This document shows, piece after piece, positions 17,335 to 26,379 of a stretch of DNA of 64,000 nucleotides. The stretch's first letter is position 1. Every line of letters starts with the position of its first letter. The notes beneath the pieces are model-generated. The model was not told where the DNA came from. It saw only the letters and a list, made by a program, of their open reading frames with translations, and ran no database searches. Source of the DNA: Stieleria varia (GTDB lineage Bacteria > Planctomycetota > Planctomycetia > Pirellulales > Pirellulaceae). Where the stretch lies: positions 3,100,001-3,164,000 of the forward strand of contig NZ_CP151726.1 in assembly GCF_038443385.1 (NCBI RefSeq), written 5' to 3'. A program made the translations under genes and the position numbers.

Positions 17335-18753
17335 ATGAGCGTTCCTGCCATCGTTCCCTTTGAGCCCTTGCGGAGCCTGGATGAGTGGATCGATGAACCC
17401 AGCACCGCTCGACAAACGGGCGATGAACGGCTGGGCGATGAACGGCTGGAAGATGAACGGCTGGAAGATGAACGGCTTGGCGATAGCGACGAGGAGTCCT
17501 CCGCTGCGATCGTATACACAGAACCGGACAGCCCAGTCAAAGGCGTCCGAATCGCTTTGGTCGGGCGCTTCGGTGGAATGAATCAGCGCGAAGCCACGAA
17601 CTTGTTGCGTTCTTACGGGGCAATCGTGGTCGACATCGGTCAGTCACTGATCGACTGGGTGGTCATCGGTGCCGAAGAACCACCGTTATCAGAAGCCGAT
17701 TTGTTAAGCCAGCGGCTGATCGAAGCGGCCGCGGCGGGGGCTCTGCAGGTCGTCAGCGAAACCCAGCTTTGGCAACAACTCGGGCTGGTCGACATCGAGC
17801 AATCGGTCCGCCGTTATCACACGCCGGCGATGCTGGCGGGGCTGCTGGATGTGTCGGTGCAGGTGATTCGTCGCTGGCAGCGGCTGGGATTGATTCGCCC
17901 CGTCAAAACGATGCACAAGCTGCCGTATTTTGACTACCAAGAAGTCGCAACGGCACGGCGTCTGGCGCAATGGATCGCCGCCGGTGCAAGTCCGGCGGCG
18001 ATCGAAAGACGCTTGGCTCAATGGGTCGAGATCTTGCCAAATATCGGCCGTCCACTGGATCAGTTGTCGGTCCTCGTCTCCGGCAAAGAGGTCTTGTTGC
18101 GACAAGGCAACGGACTGATCGACCCGACGGGACAGATGCGATTTGATTTCGACGCGTTGAATGCGCAAAGCGACAGTGGCCAGGATCGATCCAACGAAAC
18201 GAGTTCAGATCGAGACGATGAATCGGTCTTGCTCGTACGCGAGACCGTCTTGCCATTTGCACACAACACGTCCGACAAGGGCCAATCGACGCTGCCGGTG
18301 GATGTTTTATTGGCCGACGCTTATGCCGCGGAAGACGATGATCAGTGGGAAGCCGCGATCGATCTGTATCACTTGATTTTGGCGCGCGACGGTCCGCGTG
18401 CCGACATCAACTTTCAAATCGCCGAGCTGCTGTATCGTCAGGGCTACCTGATGGCCGCGCGCGAGCGGTACTACACGGCGTTGGAGGTCGATCCAGACAT
18501 GGTGGAGGCTCGCGCGAGCTTGGCAGGCGTGCTGCTGGAAACCGGCCATGTTGAACTCGCCATCGCTGCCTACCGCGGTGCACTGTCATTGCACGACGAG
18601 TACCCCGACGTCCACTACAACCTCGCCAAAGTCCTGGACAACGCCGGACGCGGTGAGGAAGCGTTGACGCATTGGCGGCGGTTCTTGGAACTGGCTCCCG
18701 AGAGTCCGTGGGCGAGCGAAGCGATCGCGAGATTGGACGAAGCGGTCGAGTGA
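17335..18753 (+). CDS. BRCT-MerR-TPR multidomain protein
   Basis: A 472-residue protein of unusual architecture. After an acidic repeat-rich leader come a BRCT domain (VKGVRIALVGRFGGMNQREA to VSETQLWQQLGL, residues about 68-153), a MerR-type winged helix-turn-helix (YHTPAMLAGLLDVSVQVIRR, then RLGLIRPVKTMHKLPYFDYQ, about 160-210), and tetratricopeptide repeats at the C-terminus (AAIDLYHLILARDGPRADIN; AARERYYTALEVDPDMVEAR; AIAAYRGALSLHDEYPDVHY). BRCT domains bind phosphopeptides or DNA ends and MerR domains bind DNA, so a regulatory or DNA-linked scaffold role is inferred; nothing fixes it. The ATG at 17335 is used. An upstream TTG at 17299, with AGGGA before it, is a fair alternative. Confidence 0.83.
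   Translation: MSVPAIVPFEPLRSLDEWIDEPSTARQTGDERLGDERLEDERLEDERLGDSDEESSAAIVYTEPDSPVKGVRIALVGRFGGMNQREATNLLRSYGAIVVDIGQSLIDWVVIGAEEPPLSEADLLSQRLIEAAAAGALQVVSETQLWQQLGLVDIEQSVRRYHTPAMLAGLLDVSVQVIRRWQRLGLIRPVKTMHKLPYFDYQEVATARRLAQWIAAGASPAAIERRLAQWVEILPNIGRPLDQLSVLVSGKEVLLRQGNGLIDPTGQMRFDFDALNAQSDSGQDRSNETSSDRDDESVLLVRETVLPFAHNTSDKGQSTLPVDVLLADAYAAEDDDQWEAAIDLYHLILARDGPRADINFQIAELLYRQGYLMAARERYYTALEVDPDMVEARASLAGVLLETGHVELAIAAYRGALSLHDEYPDVHYNLAKVLDNAGRGEEALTHWRRFLELAPESPWASEAIARLDEAVE
17418..17477 (+). repeat. In-frame 15-bp tandem repeat (4 units)
   Basis: Four 15-bp units, GGGCGATGAACGGCT twice and GGAAGATGAACGGCT twice, encode the acidic leader (GDERL, GDERL, EDERL, EDERL) of the BRCT-MerR-TPR protein. 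Similar tandem repeats with periods divisible by three occur at other gene edges in the window. Confidence 0.9.
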
Positions 18754-19253
18754 TCGACTGAGATCACAGGCTAGCGCGCTGTTGATTTAGTGAGCCGCGA
18801 CGCGTAAGCGGCCGGGCCTACCGCATTGCCCGGTGCCTTACGGCCCACGGCTCACCCTTGCGTTCCCAATTTCGATTAAATCAACAGGCCACTAGCCGTG
18901 GGCCAGCATGCATCGCAATCAAAGTGAGCCTCAGGCGCTAGCCGTGGGCCAGCATGCATCGCAATCAAAGTGAGCCTCAGGCGCTAGCCGTGGGCCGGCA
19001 CCACAATCCGCCTCAGGCCCACGGCTAGCCCGGGTTATTCATTAGCCGGCACGCGATAGCGTCCGGTTCCCGAGTATAGGCGTGAGAACCGGACGCTATC
19101 GCGTGGCGGCTGATGTGCGCAGACTGTTTACGTGCCAATCCGCACAAGCCGTTTCATGCAAACGTGTTGCGATGACCGTATTGAGTCGCGTGAATAATCC
19201 GGGCTGTAGGTCGTCGGAAGGTCGTCGGATGTCAGTCAACAATGCCGATTGGG
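18754..19253. repeat. Cluster of three different intergenic repeats
   Basis: No gene was seen in this gap. First, 18779-18887 is bounded by the inverted ends CTGTTGATTTA and TAAATCAACAG, with TGAGCCG and CGGCTCA inside. Second, 18892-19031 holds two exact 46-bp tandem units beginning CTAGCCGTGGGCCAGCATGC and a third diverged one ending in an inverted CTAGCC motif. Third, about 19037-19130 is a palindrome with CGCGATAGCGTCCGGTTC and its complement, found again inverted at 37176-37270. The GTGAGCCTCAGGCGCTAGCC core also appears at 29119-29266 and near 37090. Confidence 0.85.
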
Positions 19254-19290
19254 CACAAAAAAAGCCCGGTGTTGCCACCGGGCTTTTCAT
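19254..19290 (-). terminator. Intrinsic terminator of gapA
   Basis: On the minus strand the sequence reads AAAAGCCCGGTGGCAACACC, then GGGCTTTTTTTGTGCCC. A GC-rich 8-bp stem (AGCCCGGT/ACCGGGCT) with a short loop is followed by a run of seven T residues. It lies about 30 bp past the gapA stop, the position of a classic Rho-independent terminator. Confidence 0.88.
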
Positions 19291-19318
19291 GTTCAATGAA
19301 ATCGCTGAACCGTTGGGT

Positions 19319-20452
<1,134 letters not shown>

Positions 20453-20521
20453 TTATAGAAACGCAATCTGATTTTCAACCAGCCCCCGCAATCACTCAGT
20501 GTCCTCTTCCCGGAGCCAAAA

Positions 20522-21388
20522 TTGACCTCATCTGATCCGCCCCCGTTGTGGCGACGTCCCGCCGGAGTGACCGGCGGCATTTGGCGGTACACTCATCAGC
20601 GGTCGATCGCGGACCACTACGATGATTTTGTGGCGGATACTCCGCTATGCAAGCTGGATGCCGACATCGTCTCGCGGTACCTGCCACCCCTGAATCCGCT
20701 GCCGTTGACGGTGGAAAAAGCCGTGGATTCGGGGGAGAAAACAGCACAGAAAAATCATGCTGCCGACCGACCGATCGTCGTGGATCTGGGCTGTGGCACC
20801 GGACGAATCGCTTGGCCGCTCGCTGAAAACGGTTATGACGTCATCGGAGTCGACCTGAGCAGGCCGATGTTGCAGACAATGTTGGCCAAGCGGCAGGCGA
20901 TGAAAACGGACGCAGCGGGATCGGTTCACGCTCTGGAGGCAAATTTGGTTCAACTGGGTGGATTGCGAGACGACATCGCCGATCACGCGGTCTGTCTTTT
21001 CAGCACCTTGGGCATGATCCACGGTCGCCAAAATCGCCGAGAAACCTTGCGTCACGCGGCGCGGATCGTTCGCTCCGGCGGCACGTTGATCGTGCATGTT
21101 CACCGTCGCTGGGCCGCGTTCCGGGAGCCAACGGGCTGCCGTCGACTGTTGCGTTCCTGGTGGAACAGCATCAGAAACTCAGGTGATGAGTTCGGCGACG
21201 CCGTTTATGCGTACCGCGGATTGAGCGACATGTTCATGCATCGGTTTTCGTGGCGTGAACTGTCGACCGACTTGCGTGAATGTGGCTGGCGACTGGGGGA
21301 CACGCATTGGGTAGCGTTGGACGGTCGCACGGTGGTATCACGAGCGTGGGACGCCAGTGGCATGATCATGACGGCAAGTGCAACGTGA
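20522..21388 (+). CDS. Class I SAM-dependent methyltransferase
   Basis: A 288-residue soluble protein. Motif I of the SAM-binding fold is VVDLGCGTGRIAWPLAENG at residues 86-104, followed by the acidic motif II loop DVIGVDLSRPM and a motif IV-like segment DHAVCLFSTLGMIHGR, then GGTLIVHVHRRW. It is a methyltransferase-11/25-like enzyme; the substrate is not evident. The start is a TTG at 20522 with GGAG about 8 bp upstream; there is no ATG before the conserved region. The 3' end overlaps the convergent HEAT-S1 gene by 23 bp. Confidence 0.85.
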   Translation: MTSSDPPPLWRRPAGVTGGIWRYTHQRSIADHYDDFVADTPLCKLDADIVSRYLPPLNPLPLTVEKAVDSGEKTAQKNHAADRPIVVDLGCGTGRIAWPLAENGYDVIGVDLSRPMLQTMLAKRQAMKTDAAGSVHALEANLVQLGGLRDDIADHAVCLFSTLGMIHGRQNRRETLRHAARIVRSGGTLIVHVHRRWAAFREPTGCRRLLRSWWNSIRNSGDEFGDAVYAYRGLSDMFMHRFSWRELSTDLRECGWRLGDTHWVALDGRTVVSRAWDASGMIMTASAT

Positions 21389-22883
21389 TCCGGCGTCCTC
21401 GTTCATCCATCGCGGCCACGATCACCGACAGCGGTTTGCGGGGACCGATTTCCGCGAGATCGATGCGATGATCGGGAAACTGTGATCGGTGCACGAGCCC
21501 TTGGATGTTGGGCATGACTTCGACGAAGACGCCATAGTTCGTCACGCCCGTGATTTCACCGTGCAATCGGGTGCCGACAGGGATACGTCGTGCCATCGTG
21601 ACCCACGGATCCGGCTGCATGCGACGGATACTGACGAACACTTTGCCCGTCTCGCAATCGACCGATAAGACTTTTACATTGATCGGGGTTCCCGGCGTCA
21701 ACAGATCGCAAGCATCGCCGACTCGGCCCCACGCGATCTCGTAGCTGGGCAACAGCATCGAGAGCCCTTGGTAACGCAGGATGACGAATCCAGGGTCCAC
21801 GTACTCGATCTCTGCCGAAACGATTTCATCGACCCGAATCAACTCGGGGGTGGTCTGCAACATCTCGCGGTTAGCCATCAGTCGCGGGTCCGCCTCTGCT
21901 GCGGAGACCTCCAACTGACGCTTGAACGCATCGGCATCGGGCAAATCGTCGACGTGATGCAACTTGCCGGTCTTGACGGCGACGCGGTGCAGGTTGCGAG
22001 TGGGTTTGATTTGATAGGCGTCCACGAGCAACTGGGTGATGTCTTCGCCGAGTTGGTGCAAGGCCAACAAGGCGGGCGACCGCAAGCCGACGTGGTCACT
22101 CGCGATCGCTTTGAGCAAGTCGATCGCTTCATAGCCCTTCAGCTCCCCGATCGCTTCGATGATCTTGCGTGTCGCCGAAGTCCACTTGGTGCGGGGGTGA
22201 ACCGGATCGATCGCCGGCGACTGCTGCAACGCTTCGATCAAATCCGGCAACGCCTCGTTGGCAGCCAACAACGACAGGCCTTGCGCGGCCGAACGAACCA
22301 TGCGATTGTTTCCGTAGGCCAACAAGTAACGCAGGCGTTCACTGATGTTGGGATCGCCGATGCGGGATAACGCCAGCGCGGCCGGAGGTACAAAATGTTC
22401 GTTTCCGTCGTTCATGCACTCCGTGATCACGTCCGCGGCTTGAGTGATCTGTTGCCGTCCGAGCGCTTCGATGGCGGCGCAAACGATCGACACATTTTCA
22501 TCGTTCCTGGCGAACCCGATCAACAGATCAACTATTGATGGGTCCAGCGGATGGGGTTGGTGCCCAAGAGCTTTGATCGCCGCGATTCGGCAGGCAAAAT
22601 CATCCGAGTGCAACCACGGCAACAATTCACTTGGACTGGTTGCGATTTGCGAAGCACGGTGAGAGACCGATTCAATCAGCGGCCTGGAGTGCTGGTGAAT
22701 CAACTTGGAGAACAGTTGCTCCAGGGTCGGCGGCGGTGGCTCGTCTCTTTCGATAGCGGATGCGCTGCTTTCGACGGCGGATGCGTGTCTTTCGACGGCG
22801 GATGCGCCCTCGGCGACCCCCGATGGGCCATCCAACTCGTTCGAAAATCCCGCTTCGTCAGACTCAAATGGTTCATCGCTCAC
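21366..22883 (-). CDS. HEAT-repeat protein with two S1 RNA-binding domains
   Basis: A 505-residue cytosolic protein. An acidic, repeat-rich leader (ASAVERHASAVESSASAIER) precedes HEAT-type helical repeats from about residue 60 to 300 (DDFACRIAAIKALGHQPHPL; VSIVCAAIEALGRQQITQAA; VRSAAQGLSLLAANEALPDL). Two S1 beta-barrels follow: VSAEIEYVDPGFVILRY with VKVLSVDCETGKVFVSIRRM, and RLHGEITGVTNYGVFVEV with IQGLVHRSQF and RRITLHLPS. It is probably an RNA- or ribosome-associated protein. The GTG at 22883 is supported by AAGGA about 9 bp upstream on the minus strand. It shares a strand with cmk; in many bacteria cmk lies next to the S1 gene rpsA, so this may be a lineage-specific S1 relative. Confidence 0.85.
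   Translation of the reverse strand: MSDEPFESDEAGFSNELDGPSGVAEGASAVERHASAVESSASAIERDEPPPPTLEQLFSKLIHQHSRPLIESVSHRASQIATSPSELLPWLHSDDFACRIAAIKALGHQPHPLDPSIVDLLIGFARNDENVSIVCAAIEALGRQQITQAADVITECMNDGNEHFVPPAALALSRIGDPNISERLRYLLAYGNNRMVRSAAQGLSLLAANEALPDLIEALQQSPAIDPVHPRTKWTSATRKIIEAIGELKGYEAIDLLKAIASDHVGLRSPALLALHQLGEDITQLLVDAYQIKPTRNLHRVAVKTGKLHHVDDLPDADAFKRQLEVSAAEADPRLMANREMLQTTPELIRVDEIVSAEIEYVDPGFVILRYQGLSMLLPSYEIAWGRVGDACDLLTPGTPINVKVLSVDCETGKVFVSIRRMQPDPWVTMARRIPVGTRLHGEITGVTNYGVFVEVMPNIQGLVHRSQFPDHRIDLAEIGPRKPLSVIVAAMDERGRRITLHLPS
22745..22806 (-). repeat. In-frame 21-bp tandem repeat (3 units)
   Basis: Three 21-bp units share the core TTTCGACGGCGGATGCG on the plus strand. They encode the repeated A-S-A-V/I-E-R/S leader of the HEAT-S1 protein. 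The length stays a multiple of three, so copy-number change would preserve the frame. Confidence 0.85.
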
Positions 22884-22900
22884 TCAAGTGGTCCTTGTAA

Positions 22901-22960
22901 CAGGCGGGCTTACAACAGGCGGGCGTACAACATGCGGGCGTACAACATGCGGGCCGGAAT
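22901..22960. repeat. 15-bp tandem repeat (4 units) between two genes
   Basis: Four 15-bp units, of the form CAGGCGGGCTTACAA, CAGGCGGGCGTACAA and CATGCGGGCGTACAA with a diverged last unit, fill the gap between the cmk stop and the HEAT-S1 start. The units contain no stop in at least one frame but are outside both genes as called. Confidence 0.85.
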
Positions 22961-22994
22961 GGGTGGGACGATTCCGCGATCGCAGCGTGTGTGT

Positions 22995-23705
22995 CTATCT
23001 TGGCAGGTTTATCATTGCGGCGTCCGGTTCACGGGGCAAGTTTTCTCCGTTGAAGTTTTTCTGGCATTTGCGAACGATCTGCAGGATGGCCTCCAGGACT
23101 TCATCGGCCGACATCCCATCACTCTGGACGATGACCGCGTCTTTCGCGGCACGCAAACGGCCGACGTCTCTCATGCGGTCTTCCAGGTCCCGCTGGTTTT
23201 GTGCCGCCAGGACGTCTTCAAAGGAAACGTATTTTCCAGAATCCGCCATCTGTCGCTGTCGTCGTCGCGCCCGCTCCTCCGGCGATGCTGTCAAAAACAC
23301 TTTGCAATGGGCATCCGGAAAGACCTCTGCGCCCTGGTCCCGGCCTTCGGTCACGATGTCCCGCCCGGCGGCAATCTGACGTTGCAAATGAGACAGTTGT
23401 TGGCGAACGGCCGGCACGTCGGCGAGATGCCGGATCGACCGCGTCACCTCCGTAGACCGTATGGCCTCCGAGACGTCTTCGTTGCCCAGAAAGACGCGAT
23501 GGTTTTCCCAGCGGATTTCCAACTCGCGAACATGTTGGGCCAATCCATCCGGATCTCCGACATCCAATTGAGCACGCATGACGGAAAGCGTTGCGGCGCG
23601 GTACATCGCTCCGGTGTCCAGGAATTCAAACCCCAAACGTGCAGCGACTTGGTGCGCAATGCTGCTCTTGCCAGCGCCGGCGGGGCCATCAATGGTAACG
23701 ATCAA
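22995..23705 (-). CDS. cmk: Cytidylate kinase
   Basis: A 236-residue cytosolic nucleoside monophosphate kinase that phosphorylates CMP and dCMP with ATP. The P-loop GPAGAGKSSIAH is at residues 7-18. The CMP-binding features LDTGAMYRAATL, DVSEAIRSTEVT and VTEGRDQGAEVFPDAHCKVF follow, then the lid ERARRRQRQM. The length is normal. The start is a TTG at 23705 (MIVTIDGPAG) with a good AAGGAAAG ribosome-binding site on the minus strand. The HEAT-S1 gene lies downstream on the same strand. The C-terminal extension after residue 215 is a little longer than usual. Confidence 0.93.
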   Translation of the reverse strand: MIVTIDGPAGAGKSSIAHQVAARLGFEFLDTGAMYRAATLSVMRAQLDVGDPDGLAQHVRELEIRWENHRVFLGNEDVSEAIRSTEVTRSIRHLADVPAVRQQLSHLQRQIAAGRDIVTEGRDQGAEVFPDAHCKVFLTASPEERARRRQRQMADSGKYVSFEDVLAAQNQRDLEDRMRDVGRLRAAKDAVIVQSDGMSADEVLEAILQIVRKCQKNFNGENLPREPDAAMINLPR

Positions 23706-23751
23706 GTTTTGCTTTCCTTGTCCCGATTCCCTGTTGAATCAACAGCCTCTG

Positions 23752-26379
23752 TTATACACCACAGGTCAAGTCAGCGTGCCGCCGTTGCTGGACGGCGGCA
23801 CGTAGCCTGTCCAACGCCCCCTCGATTTGCTGAATCTCCTCAGAACCACCCCGAGCGTCTGGTCTCTCCGACCTGCCACCATATCGCTGCTGAACAAATG
23901 CCCCTGTCAAAATCGAGAGGGGTTGGGACAGCGATTCGGATTGTCCTTGTTGGGCAACGCGGCGCAGCAACTCACTGGGGGTCTCGTGCTTGCCCCGGAC
24001 GATCCCGATTTGCGAAAGCACCTCCAGGGCGTCACGGTAAAAACTCAATTGCGGCGCGGTGGATGGCGTGTCTGCTTGTTCGCCGCTCGCGGAACGTCTC
24101 AACAGGCGGAACATCCGAATTCGAAACACAGGAAAATGAGCCAACAACAGAGCAAGGGCTGAGACGGTAATGACCAAGGCGGCTACCGGCGGCGAAAAAA
24201 GTTTCTTGAGTGATACCGTTTCACCGTCAAAATCTCCGGTGTTGAAGGCGGCCAGTTTCTGACGCAAGGAGCTGACCCACGCGAGCCTTGTACCGTCTGC
24301 GTCGTCAGCCTCGCGATTTCCGATCGCTTGGTTCTGGCGTTCCGCGTTCATGTCCACGACGTATTCTTCCCAGATGTTCTTGGCCAAGTCGATGACCGTG
24401 TCGACTTGCCCGGTCCCGCTGCCTTGCATGCCGCCCTGACCTGGCGTTGGGTCCAGGCGAAGCCAATACTGGCCACGGTCCGGTTGTCCGGCGACCGTGA
24501 TTCCACCTGGCATCTGCTCACGATCGATCAATGCCTCCACCCAAGCATGCGCGTGCTGCTGTCGAGCAATGTAATACTGCCCCAAGTCGCTGTACTCGTC
24601 CGTGCGATAGCCGACGATCACTCGCGAAGGAATCCCGACGCTGCGCAACATCATCGCCAGGGCCGAGGCAAAGTACTGACAGTGCCCGCGGCGATCCTTG
24701 GCGACAAATTGCTCGATCGGATCGACCCCCTCCGCCTTGGCCGCATTCAGATTGACCGTGTAGGTGTAGCGTGGATCGGTGGCAAGGTGCAACTGAAACG
24801 CTTTGGCCACCGAATAGGAGTTGCGTTGCGCAGCGGGCAATTGCTGCATCAACGTCTGTGCCAGTTCGACAACGGTCGGCATCTGTTGCCGGTTGATCGA
24901 TAACAGTTGATCCGCGTAGGTGGGCTCACGATCTCCTCGAAACCGATCACGAAAAGATTGCGAAATCGAAAACACGTCGCTGGCCATGATTCGTTCCGCC
25001 GGGCTTGCGCTGACAATCCAATCCGACTGCTCGCCACGAAAAAATGCGTTCGTTCCGAATCGATACTTGATCCGTGGAAACGGCCGCACGATGTCGCGTC
25101 TGGTCAACGTCCAACGATCAACCGCGTGAGTGACGATGCGTTGACCGCCATCATTGTGATAGGGGGCAATGGCAAACAGCGACGCGCTGTTCATCGGTTC
25201 GCACGTGATCTCGACTTGGACCGAATCGTATGCCCCGCGCTCCCCTCTACGAATCGGAAAGTACTCCGGCGGCAAATCTTGGGCGCCGCTGATGGGCCCC
25301 GTCGGCAACGAGTTCCATGTCGATATGGCCTGACTCAAATCGACCGAATATTTCTCCAACGTACGACCTCTCAGGTACATACCGTTTTTCAATCGATACG
25401 ACGTGCCGGTATCACGATCGGTCAACACGATTCGCAACGCCGTGTCCGCGTTCTGCATCATGTGCCCCAATTGCTCCAAGCGGATCTGATCGTCAAACCC
25501 GATCAACGTCTTACCGGTGCCCGGAGCCCGATTCGCGTCCATCTTTCGCGGCAAGACATAGAAGAACACCGTGCTGATCACAAGCACCGCGGGCGTCAAC
25601 GTCATCAACGCGTACCATGGCCAACGTGTAGACGATTGCAACAGGGAACCTGCTGCAGTTGGCGACCAGCTTTGGATCGTTGCCGGACCGTCCTTGGACG
25701 CCACCAATGGCAACAGCAGCCAAGACATGACCAACGATCGCGGACGCTCTCTCGGATCCGACAAGCCCGACGATGCGGCTTTCGGGGACACCGCAACATC
25801 ATCCAGTGTCGATGTGATCCCCAATAGACTCAATGCACAACCACCCACCAATGCGGTGGGCAACAACCAAAGACCATAGTTGATCGCATCATTAAAGATC
25901 GCAGCGACAACCAGTTCCAGCAAACAGAACACTCCCAATTGCTCATAGATCCGCCGCGATTTGACTTGCAACATCAAAACCGCTTGTACCAACACCAACA
26001 ACAGGGCAACAGAGATCATCTGCTGCTCACTGCGATCGGGATCCGACCAAAAATCCTTGACGCAGTATGCCGCCGCGCCGCCCATCGCAACATAAGCACC
26101 GATCGGCGGCAAGGACGCGATTCGTAACCAATCGACGAACACAAATCCGACAATTGCAGAGAGAATCGCGATCACTGCGATGCTCTCCGTGCCCTGCCCG
26201 GAGGACAAAACCATTCCGCCTGCCATGGACAACAACGCAAATTGCATCTTCAGCTTGATGTCGGCCGTGTCGATGTTGCGACTATCGCTTTCGACGGTCG
26301 CAGGCGACGTCACCAAGGATTCGAAGTCCGAATGGCGTTGCGAACTGCGTGTTACGGGGTTCCGTGTTGCGGAGTTCAT
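23752..26379 (-). CDS. TgpA-like membrane transglutaminase (DUF3488/transglutaminase core)
   Basis: An 875-residue inner-membrane protein. The N-terminal part has multiple membrane helices (AIVGFVFVDWLRIASLPPIG; LLVLVQAVLMLQV; VLVISTVFFYVLP). A large periplasmic portion contains the transglutaminase triad: Cys in RRGHCQYFASAL near 567, His in HAHAWVEALID near 612, and Asp in YWLRLDPTPG near 641. A further helix (PVAALVITVSALALLLAHFP) and a DUF4129-like tail (ETPSELLRRVAQQGQ) close it. The role is presumably envelope protein or peptide modification. The ATG at 26379 overlaps the DUF58 stop by 4 bp (ATGA), so the pair is coupled. Upstream in-frame codons lie inside the DUF58 gene. Confidence 0.92.
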   Translation of the reverse strand: MNSATRNPVTRSSQRHSDFESLVTSPATVESDSRNIDTADIKLKMQFALLSMAGGMVLSSGQGTESIAVIAILSAIVGFVFVDWLRIASLPPIGAYVAMGGAAAYCVKDFWSDPDRSEQQMISVALLLVLVQAVLMLQVKSRRIYEQLGVFCLLELVVAAIFNDAINYGLWLLPTALVGGCALSLLGITSTLDDVAVSPKAASSGLSDPRERPRSLVMSWLLLPLVASKDGPATIQSWSPTAAGSLLQSSTRWPWYALMTLTPAVLVISTVFFYVLPRKMDANRAPGTGKTLIGFDDQIRLEQLGHMMQNADTALRIVLTDRDTGTSYRLKNGMYLRGRTLEKYSVDLSQAISTWNSLPTGPISGAQDLPPEYFPIRRGERGAYDSVQVEITCEPMNSASLFAIAPYHNDGGQRIVTHAVDRWTLTRRDIVRPFPRIKYRFGTNAFFRGEQSDWIVSASPAERIMASDVFSISQSFRDRFRGDREPTYADQLLSINRQQMPTVVELAQTLMQQLPAAQRNSYSVAKAFQLHLATDPRYTYTVNLNAAKAEGVDPIEQFVAKDRRGHCQYFASALAMMLRSVGIPSRVIVGYRTDEYSDLGQYYIARQQHAHAWVEALIDREQMPGGITVAGQPDRGQYWLRLDPTPGQGGMQGSGTGQVDTVIDLAKNIWEEYVVDMNAERQNQAIGNREADDADGTRLAWVSSLRQKLAAFNTGDFDGETVSLKKLFSPPVAALVITVSALALLLAHFPVFRIRMFRLLRRSASGEQADTPSTAPQLSFYRDALEVLSQIGIVRGKHETPSELLRRVAQQGQSESLSQPLSILTGAFVQQRYGGRSERPDARGGSEEIQQIEGALDRLRAAVQQRRHADLTCGV

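Noticed and set aside
18892-19031. Tandem 46-bp units considered as a CRISPR array
   Set aside because: Units are contiguous without unique spacers and there are no cas genes.
22551-24170. Plus-strand open frame of about 540 codons
   Set aside because: It is antisense to HEAT-S1, cmk and the transglutaminase gene and crosses tandem repeats.
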